Part shown: positions 26,490-41,100 of the stretch, one piece after another | How the letters are laid out: each line of letters begins with the position of its first letter | Position numbering within the stretch: the stretch's first letter is position 1 | Assembly: GCA_900708905.1 (NCBI GenBank) | Contig: CAADRB010000015.1 | Coordinates: 1,136,040 to 1,200,039 of the forward strand | Direction: 5' to 3' | Origin: Hymenolepis diminuta | Lineage: Eukaryota > Platyhelminthes > Cestoda > Cyclophyllidea > Hymenolepididae | DNA length: 64,000 nucleotides | The notes under the pieces: generated by a model | Databases searched by the model: none | The model's input: only the letters and a program-made list of their open reading frames with translations | What the model was told of the DNA's origin: nothing | Made by a program: the position numbers and the translations under genes

Positions 26490-29400
26490 CTTACCTGTGT
26501 TAGTATAATTTACAGTGAACACAGATTTGTGTTTATTTTACACAATTAAAAGTAATTGCCTAATTTAAATTCGTGGATGAACTCAGAAACAGAGAACATG
26601 GATGTAATAGAAGCATTCCTATGTTTAGAACCTCCAAATTTAGCCAAAATAGCTCTTATTTTTCAGATAGACGGTTAAACATCTCAAACAGTTGCGAAAG
26701 ATCCTCTGATTGTTGAAAGACTTGCAAAACTTTTAGTTTCAGAATTATAGAAAATGCCAGAGAATTTCTTTATTGTTCCTCACCACTTGTTATAGCCTTG
26801 TAAGCCCTCCAAATGGCCACATTTCCCCAAATTGAATAATAATAGGCCATCATGCAAACTTCTCTATCTTTTCGCAGCTATCCCAGCAATGACCCACGAT
26901 TTTAGTATACAATCATGTAAAATTGTAAATAATAAATGATAAAATTGTCACCTTGATTTCTCTTTTGGATAGGAATATTCCTTTTTATTCAATAAAAGCT
27001 CTATAGAACTTCATAAAAATTTATATGAAACAGTTAGGGAAGAATTAAGATAATTTCATCAAAAATTAGAACGCAAATTGCTATTGAAAGCATGTAATCT
27101 TTAAAAGAAGGCATATAAAATGTTTCTGAAGAGTGGAAGGCCTTTACTTAGATTGGTACACTATTGGGACATTTCCATTGGATGTAAATTCGGAAAGCGA
27201 GCAGATGAAGCACTTGCGCCTTTCATTTGCAGTGGTTTCTAATGCCTATTTATCTTCTTTGATGAGGGTAAGATGATTTAATAAAACACTTTTATACATT
27301 TAAAGGGAGTTGGCCAATTTTAGGTAGGTAAATGAATTTTATTGAAATTCATTAACCTTTAATTCGGAGAGTCTACAGATGATATTTTATATCCATATTT
27401 TTTAAAGATTATTTAAACATCGCAAAACTCGCTCGATGTTTATTTGATATGGACTCTAGATTTTCCGATTGTTCTGATTCAATTCAGTTTGTTCCATTTT
27501 GATTTAGGTGTATAATGTTTAATTCATTTTTAAGTTTATTTCTGAATTGCTTCGTCAACCGATATCTCCATTCAGATGGTAGGAACGGGATATTTTAAAA
27601 AAATATTTTGCGTACTGAGTAGAATTCCCAACGAAATAGTATCTATGTGTTCCCACAACTCTTAACCATGGTTAAATGGTCTTTAATTGTTAAAAGTCGT
27701 TAAAAAATTTACAACGTAACGAACAATATTGTTAAATACCATCTCTCAGAATGAAAGAGCCACTAAGCTCAGCAAAATTTATGAGATTTTGAAGCAAATT
27801 TTATCTATTCCTAAAGCTTTGCATCATTACTTAAAGACCTACCGAATAATGATTAGATAAATGACTTGGACCAAAGGGGTCATGGTACGAAATTAGGACG
27901 TCATTTATTGAATGAATAAGTCATACTCGCGTACGTACGCACATACTAACGCGATGCGACTGCTGAGCATCCCCTTAGCTCTTCTGAGTCCATCTCGATT
28001 TTCTACATCTGTTTATTTTTGTTATGTGCTTAGTCAATTAGAACTATATTTATCATACTCTATCTGGTGGTAATAAATTTAACAAAATCGAAATAGACGC
28101 AGCTTAACTGCGCGATACATTAAAGGTGCTGTAGTATCTAATAGATATAGATCAATTTAGTTGGGAAATGTGTATGAATTATTAATGACGATATAATATC
28201 TCTGAAAATGACAAATACTTTAAATTTGAACAAGAACACACTGATAGGTTTGAACTTGAAGCAAATTTGATCATGTTTTCTTCAAATCGCGTACAGCAAT
28301 ATAAAACTCACAGAGCGCAAATTGTTATTAACAAAATGTAAAAAAGGAACTTAATTTCATTATGATTTATTGATCATATTACATTAAAATTTATTAAAAT
28401 GAGTCTGCTTTGCGCAATTTAAATTGAAAAATAGCCTCATAGATAGCATTGGAAAAAACAGAAACCATATTTGAATCATACTTCAAGTTACCACCGAAGA
28501 CGTATTATTTGGTATGTTTGTCAGACTGCATATTTATTAATTTGATACCATAACACAAAACACTTAAAAAGTAAACCATCAGGATATTTGTACCCCTCTT
28601 CAGAATGATAGTGGGAACTAAGACTATTTATAGTGAATATTGCGGGTTCACAATGCTAACAAGGCTGATTGAATCACGTGCGCTAGAACTTTCTGGAAAG
28701 TGCGGGTTTGTAACCGGTAGCCTAGAGAACAAGCGCGGACGTGTGTGCAGAGATCTCCTCAACCAATCAAGATCCCTGCAGCCTAGCGTGGTTTTGTATT
28801 CAATGACTAGGCTTTTGACGACTCATACATAGAGTTGAGCAATAAACTCTCACCACTCAACATCTTTCTTGTTCTTACCACTTTGGGCATGGACTAGCTA
28901 ATTTTGGGACCAAATTGATAATAGAGGACTCTGCTAGAGACTATTTGGACTGTTTAGGAGGATTACTTAGGTGTAACAAAACGACTTATTGGTGTAGCAT
29001 CTGCTATAATACCTTTGGCTTACAAATTGATCTAGTTTAACTATAAGGCCAAGATTGATAAAACTACAAACAATCTTCCTTTTTTGAATTTATTCATTTT
29101 CATAACTACCTTTGTTAATAAAGAAAGAACGGACATCAATATTTACCTACTATATGCTTATGATGGTCTACAACTGAAGTTCAAAAATCATCATGTCTAA
29201 TAATCGATACTGCATTTAGAAAAAATATTTAAATCGAAACTAAGTTTTAATACCAACTGCGCATTTGTTACTTCCTTCAAGGATACCTTTTCCAATAAAC
29301 GATTTGAATGAAAATTTCATTCCCCTCAGAAGAAGATGGTAAGCAAGCGTATTTTAAATAAGAGTCAATGACTTAGGCAGAGCTAACAAGTTCGGAGACT

Positions 29401-30150
29401 TTGAAAAAACTAATGCAAATGAAAATTAATCTTAACCAATGTTCAATAAAATAAATTATATAATCGGTAAATATGATGATTAAATTTTGAAAATATAGAT
29501 TTTTCATATATTTCCCTTATCTGTTTTTTCAACTTAATTATCATCAGTCTTAACTGCGTTGGTTTTATAGGCAAATGTTTACTAAATAATATTTTACTTA
29601 TATCCTTGAGTGCAAGAGAACATAAATTTTTCTAAATAATTTAGAAATGTTTTTTAACAGGTTAACTGAATCGCATAGGAAACTTGTTAAAAGCATTAAA
29701 TTAAATTTCCCAACTTTATTTCAGTTTCTGTTTGGTTTTTAACATTTTATAATTTCTGAATCTTAGCGTTTATTTATTTTATTATTTATAAAACTTTGCT
29801 TGATAAGATTCTTAAGCAGATTTCGTTACTCATGACAACCGTGATCGCGTAATTAATTTAGCGTTTATCTATATTTTACCCTTCAAATGATGTAGTGACG
29901 ACGAAATTTGCTTTAATACACTGAAAAAAAGAAAATTTTTTAAATAAAATGTGTTAATGGAATACAGTTGAATGTCCTGATTTGGGTGATTAATCTAGGT
30001 AGACGTCATTAGTGACGTTTGGCAAATTTATGTAGAAAAGTTAGGCGATATGCTGTATTTGTACTCCAACTGGGATTATAATTATAAATATTCAAAAAAT
30101 TTACTTTGACAAAGGATGGATTTAAGTTGGAGGATAGCTGAAGTTAAAGG
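26490..30150. other. Spacer between gypsy remnant and repeat family 1, with candidate LTR
   Basis: Apart from the candidate LTR at 28.6-28.9 kb this stretch holds no recognisable coding or RNA feature. Confidence 0.45.
28605..28890 (+). repeat. Candidate solo LTR
   Basis: A GC-richer block starting TGATAGTGGGAACTAAG, with a TATA-like TATTTATAG, an AATAAA at 28841-28846 and a pyrimidine-rich end, then TTTTGGGACCAAATTG, which looks like the tRNA primer-binding zone that follows gypsy LTRs. An open frame of 75 codons inside has no recognisable product. No second LTR was found. Confidence 0.35.
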
Positions 30151-30159
30151 AAGTCTATA

Positions 30160-30275
30160 CATTTCCAGAATTACTCTCTATTCACATCCCCTATGAGAAT
30201 ACTTCAGTCTTTCTTCTACGAAGCTACAGTGATGCCTTCATATCCCTGTGACGCAAAACCCCTTACTCAAATTCC
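30160..30275 (-). repeat. Dispersed repeat family 1, copy b
   Basis: Minus strand reads GGGGTTTTGCGTCACAGGG, then GCATCACTGTAGCTTCGTAG and GGGGATGTGAATAGAG, colinear with 690-790. A possible extension to 30375 contains GGTAGCTAACAAAAG, like the GCTAACAGCTAACAATAG upstream of copy a. Confidence 0.6.
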
Positions 30276-30729
30276 CCTTGCGGTTTATCCAGTGCGCTCT
30301 GACCTAAGTAGCTCTTTGTATTCTCCTTTATATAACTTTTGTTAGCTACCAGCCGTTAGTTGTTACTTCAACCCCAACAAAGTAAAATCGCTTAAAAATA
30401 TCAAAATTTTCCATTTCAGTTGATAAATTTCGTTGTATTTGTGTTAATATTTAGTGATATCATTCTATTCCTACCACAGCAAACAGTATGAGAAGTTATA
30501 AACCATTACTTTTTAAAAACTATTCAAAATTTAGACATAATTGGACTTCACTTTATCAAATTGTGCCCAAATTCAAAGACTATAATTCTTAATGTTATTA
30601 CATTGCATATTTTCATCATTATTAAAGTTTAAATATTACGATGAACTATAGTTAGTGAAAATGCATTATTGCTTCGTTTCAGTTTTTTATATGAGATGAA
30701 AATTTTCATTTATTGGCAAAACTGCTAAT

Positions 30730-31290
30730 GTAATTGAACTCTTATGAAAGTCGGCAGCATGTACCAACGACAGTTCTGGTCCACAAACTTCATAAACTCA
30801 AAAGGCTGTTGTTCATCATTCCCTGGGTGCTCCCAAGTTTCACCTTCTACAAACACATTGAATGCAAATACTGTGTTTTGTCCAGCACAATCTAATCAAC
30901 TGCCATCAGACGCGAGACTTATTCAGCCAAATGAGAGCCGAGTCAAAATCATTTATCACCAACAAAAGACAAAAACTGTCGAGATAGCAGATGACGAAAT
31001 CACGCCAACACTGCGGGCATAGCGTTGTTTGTCCAATCACCGTTTTTTCCTCCAACGGAACGACGACTTTCAGTATTACATCCAGCACCACCCCTCTTCT
31101 CAAGCTCAATCTCTCCTCCCCCACAAACTATGTCGTTAGCACGGCGACATATAGTGTTTTCACTGTCAATACAATCACAGCAAAGGCTGTCTTCACTGCA
31201 CCTGATCCTATCGCATACCTTTTTATATTTGTCCTTGTTGTTACCCAAGCGTAACGGTGATGTTTTGAAATACACACAGCTGTTAAGATT
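30730..31290. other. GC-richer coding-like island, strand and product unresolved
   Basis: Composition is clearly richer in G+C than its neighbours and all frames are relatively open. The minus strand gives a Cys-rich piece (VCDRIRCSEDSLCCDC, about 31150-31200) in a 91-codon open frame and, in another frame at 30731-30901, a stop-free stretch with VFVEGETWEHPGNDEQ ending FIRVQLH and a stop. The plus strand has open frames of 87-92 codons. Could be diverged exons, a dead gene or a transposon piece; no family recognised. Confidence 0.3.
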
Positions 31291-32061
31291 TAATTAAAAA
31301 AATTCTCACTGAAATATGAAGAAAGACAGAGAAAGGGTGAAAACAAAAGTGATTTTCTTGACCTATTGAGAAAAAATAAATAATACGTCTTAGGAAAGGA
31401 GGTGTTTAGATGAAAACGATGAAAATTTAATTATTTCTTACCAAATGTCAGGACATAAAATCCGCCATATATGTTTTATCAAATACAATAATGACTGATC
31501 AGTATGGACGTATAGAGTTCAGCCAAAGGAGGTATATTTACGTCAATCTTGAATCAAATTTTTCATTTAAAATATATTCCATTTCAGAAAGTTTATATTA
31601 GATATATGATTTGAAAGAAGAGTTGTCAATATTTATTTAACAACAAACCATTAAATATAATTCAAAAATCAAATAATTTTAGTGCCAAATTTTATTATTA
31701 AGAAATATAGGAAACGTGATCATATTTAAAAACTAAAACCAGTCATTTAATGGCTCAATCGAGAAACGCTGCGAATTGTGTGCATCATATTTAATTTTTC
31801 GTATTTATTTGAATACAGAGTTATAAATGATCTTCCACCTGAAATAACGGAGAATAATGAAACAACGAACAGCTTTGCAGCAAGCAGAAATATTTATTAG
31901 GATATCAATATTAATACTCTTTTGCAATCATAATATGCAGTTGGTAAATTTTCTAGTATGCATCTTTCTGCTTTTGATGATTGAATGTCCTTTTTTAGTT
32001 CAATTTGTCGGAATTTTCGACTGCTTCCGCCAAATCACATTTAAACTAAAATAGTAACTAA

Positions 32062-32183
32062 CAGCAGAGAGGAGGATCCATCTCGCGTCTTAGCCATGTG
32101 TTCACTACCATCGTCTGTTTTATTACCCTTGATTGCCTACAACCGCTGCGCTCAGTGTGTGAGCTCAAATCATACTCGCAAGA
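32062..32183 (-). pseudogene. Decayed copy of Rab exon 5 with intron flank
   Basis: Lines up along its whole length with exon 5 at 47990-48112, including the acceptor (TTTTATAG|TCTTG), GATTTGAGCTCACA and the block AATAAAACAGACGA that encodes NKTD. A two-base loss and a one-base gain break the frame, the NKTD part is out of frame with the exon start, and the donor GTATGT has become TTAGTT. Similarity continues into the upstream intron (GTTTTAAAT.AAA), so this is a genomic duplication and not a processed copy. It lies 11.6 kb past the end of the intact gene on the same strand. Confidence 0.75.
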
Positions 32184-32189
32184 CTATAA

Positions 32190-35100
32190 AATAAATGTCT
32201 ATTTGATTTAAAACATGACTACCCTGACCGAGTTCCTGAACTCGTTCCGATAATTTTTTATATTTACGGAATATTTCGAATAGGAATACTAGTGTGCTTA
32301 ATTTCCCACATATCATGGGCGAAGTCAGACAAATTTACATTTAAATGTTATGTTAGTTTAAAGGCATACCATTTTTTAATCATATGTTTTCATGTTTTCC
32401 GTTAGTGAAAAGTGTTTATAACTTCTCAGACTAATGGTATATAGTGATAAAGTAAGAATGCTAGACAAGTTATTTGAATAGATATTTTTATCAGATAACT
32501 AGGATGAAATTGTTCGCAGCTGACTGAATTTCAACGCGAATATTCCGCATTTCAACAATAATACCTTGTCATGGCAGGAAGTAAAATTTTGAAAAAAATC
32601 AATATATCTGTGCCTCAGCATGCATATTCTCTGATCGTTTTCGTTTTAAAGGTACAATAGAAACATTGTTTCATAAACATTATTTGGTAACATTGATTAT
32701 AATAAAGATCTTATATTTAATTCCAGCGCAACATTTTAGATTCTTCCATTCAAGATGATTAAAAGGATTATATATAATTATAATTAAAGGAAATTATAAA
32801 TAATTTTATAAAAGACCTATTGAATATATATCAACCCAGTAATTATACGAATTCAGTGTGTGGGAGGGATCAAATTAAATATAGATATTAATATAGTTTT
32901 ATTTGTATCTTTTTGTAAATAGGGCTAGTGAATTTTATTTTCATTGGTTATTGATATTTGAGCTCCAAAATTTACGCGAACAAGGATAAGCTTATCAAAT
33001 ATTATGCCCATTTTATGTATGTTCTATCTATTTTATTATATGGTTGAATAAACCGCCACCAGGATTACAGATAAGGTAACAATGTTATCCTACTGTATTT
33101 TTCATAAAAACAAACCTTATAACGCTCACTGTTTTTACTTTTCGAATTCATTTTACGCAACCTCCGGTAACCTTTCCGAAGTTGCAATATCTAACCAAAA
33201 GCAATCTGAATAAAGTCATTTACTAAATGAGAAAGTTAGTATTCTGTCACTCGTAAAGGGGAGACCAATTTCCTTTTAGTTAAATATAGCATTAAGATAT
33301 CATGCTACCAAAAACATCTTGATAAAATTTCCATGCTGTTGACTACAGTTGTGAAAATTTTGCTCAATGAAATATCGGAGCCTGAATAGAACGAATATTT
33401 TTAAATTTGCCACGTTTTTGTTTGACAACATCGACCTTAGAACTTTTGGATATTTTTTTATTTATATTTATATTTACCTCATTCAGTACGATAAAGATAG
33501 TATGAGCATTGATATTAAATATAAATGTCACTTTAGTCTGTAGCAATAAACTCGTAATATAAGTATCGTCTGTGTAGCACACTTTTTAACTAAATATTCT
33601 TGACAAAAGCAATATTGATGTCAACTTGGTACAAATTCAACATTTTCTTAGCTATTTTTATACTTACAATTTTATTAAGGCAAACTCTAAAATAAGTCTC
33701 ACATCGACATATTTTTAACAGTTGGAATATTAGTAATGGTGTTTATTTATATTTATGACAATATTAACGTTAATGTCAGACACCAAAAGTACAAACAATA
33801 AGGAATGGCATATATAAGAGGAGTCTTCAAATGGAAAGATGACATTCTTGATTAGCGAGATTGCACAAATAGAAGTGGCGGATATTATTGTCGAGTCAGA
33901 ATAATGAAAGATTATCTTTCCTCAAATTTTCTGTTGAATGCGAATAAAAATACTTAGTCAAAATCTTTAATGGGTTAGATATCATTTTTATGATAAAATA
34001 TTTCACTTGTATTTTTGTCTCTACTCCATTGTACCTTATTACAAATGTTTATATAAACAAATTTATGACTTTCTATAAATTTTATTAGTTTATCAATGAA
34101 TTTGCTTTAGGTAAATTAAATATAATTCAATAAAGCAAGAAATATAAACTCACTGGACATTAATTGGGTCTCTTAAAACAAGGAGACAAAGTATGAGCTA
34201 ATAAAATATAACTGATTCTAATTACTATTAATCTTGTTATGCTTCTATTTCTGTCATTTTACCATTCACCATGGGTATTTCTATGCCTTCCTTGCTAAGC
34301 TTTGTATGCTTTTACATGACTTCTTTTGTGTTAGTCGACTTTTTAAAAGCCGTTTATTCATGAATTATGCATAATTCTTGAAATAAAATACCGGAAATCG
34401 ATGCACATAAGCATTAATATGCATAATTAATCATAAATCTTGTAGTCATTACTGTAAAAATAACAATAAAATTTTGAATTTATAAAGCTCTGCTCTTCCT
34501 AAAGGAATGAGGGAGGCTATTTGGTATTCTGCTATCTCGGGACTGTGGAGGAGAATCTACTTTTCAGAGAAGAATTTTATTTATGTTTTATTTAAAAGTT
34601 AATAGCTTAAAAGTAGAAAGCTTCGGTTCCTTGTCTTTTTAAAATCTTTAACCCGAAAAGTAAGGTAGGCATTATAAATAAGAATTTTGCCGGTGATTAA
34701 GTTTTAATATGCTTAATTTTGATTAAACTTGGTCAAATTTATTTAAACCAACTGTTGCTTAAGAGTCTGCAAATTTCACAATATATAACTTTTATTTAAA
34801 ATGGTTCCTACTTCTTGACCACTGATCACTTTATACACTTTACTGATCATTAATAATAATATCTCATGCTGCTTATATTCGTACTAAGTGCCAACCGATA
34901 CATAATAGATAGTTATAAGCGAAAAGGATTAAAAAGCTTCAAATCAGGATACGGTTTTAGACTACATTTTTCTTCTTACTTTATTAGTTACTCGAAGGGT
35001 GTGATCTTAAGAAATATAGGCAATTTAAAAGTTGCCTGCTGCTTTAACATTGAATATAATTTCAATTATTGTATGTTTAAACTGGAAATATTGCTCGATT

Positions 35101-38100
35101 TATTTTGATATAAGTGGTGTATACAATCTAATGCAAGCATTTTAAATAGCCAAATAAATTTAATTTTGCACAATTTATTGCTGTGCACTGATAAGATAAG
35201 CTGGTAAAATCTAACAATTTATGTTCTTATAAAAAGATAACGCAAACTCTACTCAGGTCAATATTATTTTCACCTAATACTACTAATTTGCAATCAATAT
35301 AATGCTTTATGAGATTTATGAAAATTTTAAGTTTTAATAAAAGTTCAATTTTTATGTGACAGAATTTTGGCCTACGGATATAAAAAATTGTCTCGAAAAA
35401 ATATCTTGTGTTTAAACTAGCTACTCTTTGCATTAAAGGAAGCGTTTCCAAAAAAATACTTTCAATTAATTTTTCTTTAAAACTTAAATTGAAAATATTT
35501 TGGTGAATCCTATTTAATAAATAATAATATCACATAAACCACTGCTTTTATTATTGGTTTATTTAATTCCAGATGATGTAAGATTATACATCATTACAAT
35601 TTAATGACATTGCAAATAAGTACATAAAAGTCCCATAATTATTGGTCAACCCAGTATTCGGGGTGAAGGAGGTGTCGAATTGTTTGTACACATTAATAAT
35701 ATTTTAAATTTATTCTCTTTGCATATAGCCCGACTGGATTTTATTTTCATTTCTTTTATAGATTATTTTCATTCGACCTCCAATATTAACATGTACAGAA
35801 TTATGCTCATTAAATATTATGTCCAAGAGTATTATAAAATTGATTTAACATTCACTAATATTACAGATTATATGTATTTATGTATGTTTCTCTTTAATGT
35901 TTAAAATAAACCTAGTCATACTGCAATTGCCTTTGCTTAAGGAGTGCTGTTATGTTCCCTTACCTTTAAAGTACTCCTTTTTTGCTAAACCCGCTAAACC
36001 CATTATGAAAAATTAAATTAGAATGATCAAAATTCAGTTAGCTCAACAGATCAAAAAGTTCTGAAAATTATGCATATATAATACACAAAAACAAATCTCA
36101 TTTTAAAAATGTCGAATAAATTTTGGACTTTACAAGGGAAATTTGAATTATCGCGATAGAGGAGGGTACAAATTGTTAATCAATATTCTCCCACTGAGGC
36201 GTGTGAAAATAGTTCAAGTAAAGGCAAAAATGTAAACATAATTTTTTATCGAAACAAGTTAAATTAATAAAAATAAAAAATATTGAGGAATTTTTCGGCA
36301 ATTTCTCGGTTCCCACCCTAATATTTACCTTTCATTCCTTATTAGTCTAGTTTACTTTTGATCATATCAAGATAATTAAAGTGTATAATTGTTTTATTGA
36401 CAAGATTGACAATAAAATGTAAAACATTATAATGTTTAAACGGTAATTTCTGTATTTTTTGCACGATTTGTTCATTTTACTTCTATTTTCACTAGACATT
36501 TCAACTAGAACATGATTAAATGACATTAAAATAAGGCCCGTTTTGAGTCTTAACGTGTTTGGTTCCTAGCGTCAACTCCGTTTAATGTACACGATCACTC
36601 AGAGAGCATCTTTTGAAAACATGTGGGCAAAATTGTTAAATAAACTACTAATTTATTCGCATTATTTCTATCAAGACTAAATAATTATCTTAACCATCAC
36701 GATAGTTCTCAGTTTATTGGACTTTGAAACCAGTAAAATCATTTAAGATGCTTTAATTTTTAAATCAAATAAACACAAATTTAATAGGAAAATGATTATT
36801 AAATCAAAATCTTCCACCTATATTTGTTTTGTCAAAGTTTTTTATCTTATATTTTTTTAAATGGTGGTATGAGATAAATATTTTTAAAAATTCGTGGCTT
36901 TTTGCATAGTAAAATATAGACAAACTTTTAAATTTTATATAAAATTATGATTCGATTGAAAACTGTTAAGTTATTTAAAGTTTTATGTAAAAAGCCAACA
37001 AAAAGCATTGATTTTTTGACAGGTTTCACGTGCCTTTTCTCGGTTAACTCTGACAACAACAATTAGTTGGCATTTTGAATAATTAAAATGGAGAGTTATT
37101 TATATTAATAGATACATTTGTTGGAGACAAGTTATTATTGTTTTTTAATATAATTTAGTTCTTGCAACATCTGTCAATAATTTATTCTCTCTGTAACACA
37201 TGACTACTTTCAAGTACAATGAAGTGAATGTAACAACAGGACAACCGTAAAATGTAATATCATCACCTGTTTTGGATTTTTATATTCAGGAATAGTAACA
37301 AAACTGAAGTGTAAGATGAAAGTTTACGAAATGTGAAGAGCAAAGGTGTTTTTTTAATAAAATTAGTAACTCTTCCTACATTTATATGTATTCATACTTT
37401 TTAAACAAATTTAAATTTCTCCAGAGACAATTAAAAATAAGCTGTATTTAGATGTTTAATTGGTATTTTAAAAAATATAATAGAATGGTTTCCGTACTGC
37501 ACTTCTGATATTTTGGCATCATGCAAAAATTTACTCTTAGGTAAATTTGTCTTCATTTATGCTTTTATTATTTCGAAGATCTCACCAATGATAGGCTATC
37601 TTTGCTGTGCAAATATGCTATTTATAAGTGCTGTCATTATTACTATGCACAGAGAAACACCGATTGATCAACTGTTAAATTTTTTACTTCTTGGCAGAGG
37701 ATAAAAATTTTCTCCGTAGATTTATTAATTGCTAACTTGTTATTTTCTCTCTGATGCAAAGAAAATTGTAGTTAGATAGCAGGTTGATTATAAAGCCTGA
37801 TATTTTCTCCTAGTAGTACAACAAAAATTCTATTTCAATATATCTAAACTAACCTAAGTTGACGAAATAGGGTAGGGTATGTTCGGTATTATTACTTAAA
37901 TTGTTATAAAGCACGCAATAAACTTTTTACTATGGGAAGGCAAATGAAGTCAGGTACGCAATGTTCAATAAAGTGCATGAGAAGGGTATTGCAAAGAGGA
38001 CGTTAAAGAATTACTTTATTTGATTTTCGGATTTACGTGTAGAGTAATTGCTTAATGGATAGCATATTACTCTAAGACCCAAAATTCATCCATCGGATTA

Positions 38101-41100
38101 TCGATAAAAAATATTATCTATAATTTTCGACGCCAGTTGATTGACTGATTGATTAATTTTAGCAATCTGTCTGGCCACTTAAATTTTCTCTTTTTTTATA
38201 AGGTCAAAAAGTACACTTAACACATATTCAAACTGGACATGGTCCGTTTATTGTTATGGAATAAAACAGACTAGCGTTAAAATAAGCACATAGTTTGATT
38301 TACCTGTGAATGGGACCTAAATTATTTGTTACTGTTAGGATCATAAAAGGAGAAAAAAGAGCGTAAGCAAAATTAGAAAAAGAAGTCCGAAAATCTCTCA
38401 AGTTGCTCATGTATCTCATATCTAAAGAGTACACTACAATTTTATTCAAAGTTTTTCCAATAAAGTCAATCAACATGACCCGTTACTGTGAAAATTGTTA
38501 TAATGACTGTGATATGAAGCTGAGATTAAATCGGGCTTTTAACATGAACAATAACTTGATAAAGTTTCTTTTAGTTTATGTAAAATACATAACTGATTCT
38601 AAGAATATATTTATTAGGAACATATAGGAAGCAGAACTACTAAACCATTAGAAATGCCATAGAGAAGTATACTTTTAAAAATACACTTTAAAAATGAATA
38701 TATACAATCATTTCGAAATAAAAAATATCTTTTATTAATCAACAGTTGCAAAATAAACTATTTATACGTCAAAACTGATTTAACCCTTCAACATCCGTCA
38801 TTATTTCACTTAGGCAGCAACACATGCTTGAATGCAGTTACAATTAATTGATAAAAAGTAACAGCGAGCTTAATATTTTCAAAAGTAAAATTGAAAAAAA
38901 GTGAAGTGTTTCAAACATAATGTGACATGAAATTAAAAATGCTGTGATGAATTTTGGCAAGGAAAAATATGTGTGATTATAAAACTAATGTGTGCATAAA
39001 ATCCTCATTATTTTTTACTTAGTAAATGCAATACAGAATGACAAAAAGACATACACGTTGTATCAAACGGAATTATATCTTAATTAATAGCTTGATCAGG
39101 CAATTGTCTGAGTATTCCCCGTTTGCACAATGACATTTAGTTTAATCTCCTGTACAGCTAACTAATTCTATCATTATGGCAAAAAAACCAGGTCTAAGTT
39201 CTATATAACAAGTGCAATCTTTGTTCAACCATGAATTACTCTTATTGTGGAAACTGTAACACTACAGAAAGATGGCTGGGAACGTACGATTAAATAATAA
39301 ATTAAAAGTATTTATTGTGTTCGAAATCAAAAATTAAAATGAAAGTTATAAAACTGTAAACTTTACGCAATTAAAACAGCTACTTTGCTTTTGAAGTTCA
39401 AATTTGTTAGAATAAGCACAGCCAATGGTTTTCTTCTGACCAATGGACTGGAATTATTATGAGAAGCACAATATGTTTCTCCATTCTTTTTAAATATATC
39501 AGCGGAGTCTGTTCTTTTGCGACAGAACCGACATTTTGACAGTTCAAATTTTGTAAGAACTTTTGATTAAAATTTCCTACTGAACTTATTTTTATCGTAA
39601 CTTAAAATCCAAAAAAAATATGCTGCATTTTATTTAAGAGCTTCGTTGACTCAGAGAAATGTCGTCACGAGTCTTAATTAATTCAATATTGTACGTCCAA
39701 GCAAGCAACCAAATCTTCAGTGTATAAATGTACTCATACTGAGTTTACGGCAATACAAATAAGCTTTACTTCAATTAAAGTGTTAAGAAACGTAAATGCC
39801 CTATTAACTAGATTTCTATAAGTATATTAATTTATTAACTTAAATTAACATAAGAGATGAATTTTTGAATTGAAATGTTTGATTTTAAGATTAATTGGCC
39901 TATTAGATTCATTTATTCGACTGACACTAATTTCCAATAAATTACATTCCTTTTTGGAGATAATTTTTGTATGAGAAACACTGCGAAGGAATAAAAGATA
40001 TTTTGATCGCTATATTATGAAAACAAGGAGCAAAGACTGTGTTTCAACACGTTTAAAAATATTAAAACCATTCTGGCAGTCATTTTTTTCTTAACTTCCT
40101 CTTTTCCTACAATTGCTATTTCACAAACCAAAAATCCCAATAAAAATGACTTGACTTTTGATATTATAAAATTACAATGCTTATTTTAGATTGCATAAGC
40201 ACAAGTAGCAGGCGGTTTCGCCTTCACTTTTAATTAGAAACTCTGGAGAATTTGAGGTTGATTAATTTTTGCTTTCAATTTGTTTTAAAAACTCACAGAA
40301 TTTATAAAACTTAAAAAATACATGATTTGACAATGGTAACGGTGCTAGTATAGGGTAAGAATCTTTATACCGATCAAAATTTTTCCCTGTAGCAGTTGCG
40401 GTTCGAGTTTAATTTGACTTAACCCTTATCATTGAAACAGTTATTGTAGAATAAATCGAATTCTGCATAAGAATTTTAATATTAATCACTTCATATTATG
40501 ACAGCTCTTGTTATTACCTCCATTTAATTAAGAAATGATCATTTAATTTTCATATTTCGAAGATGATTTGGATATAAAGAGGCGAAGCTCGAAATATAGT
40601 GGTTATTAAATAAGGAGAAGGATAAACGTTACTTCTTTTGAAAAAAGGGAATCTCTCTCAATCATGATCCAACTTGCGCTTCCTTGTCCTAAACATCTTT
40701 AAAATATGTGAGAAATTTAGTCCTATTGGAAAATATCTTTCATCTCAGAAGGGGACAATTGTGCAGATTTTCATGAACAGAGCTTTGAACTCTTTCTGAC
40801 CTTCACGATCACATATACGCTATCCAGCTAGAAGTTGTCTGATGCTTCAAGAGAGTTATCGACTGAAATTGATTGAAATTAAATTATGTGTGGTTTAATC
40901 ATTGCAAACTTCATTTTAGTAGAGCGTTTACAGCTATGAAACCAGCTAAATTTTTTAACTTGAACAGCTCATTGTCATTCATTTTTATTACTCGTTGTAA
41001 ATAGTGATTAGATAAAAGTTTTTGATATGTCATATTCTGTAAGGAACTATATAAGTACTGCAAAGTAATCGAAAATAATTGTGGCTCCATGCTTATGGAT

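Noticed and set aside
1..30735. Idea that the edge ORF (1-111) and the stop-free frame at 30731-30901 are ends of the same protein, since both precede repeat family 1
   Set aside because: Their C-terminal sequences and the DNA between stop and repeat do not align.
37513..37704. 63-codon frame with two hydrophobic stretches
   Set aside because: Membrane-like stretches arise easily from T-rich DNA; no family recognised.
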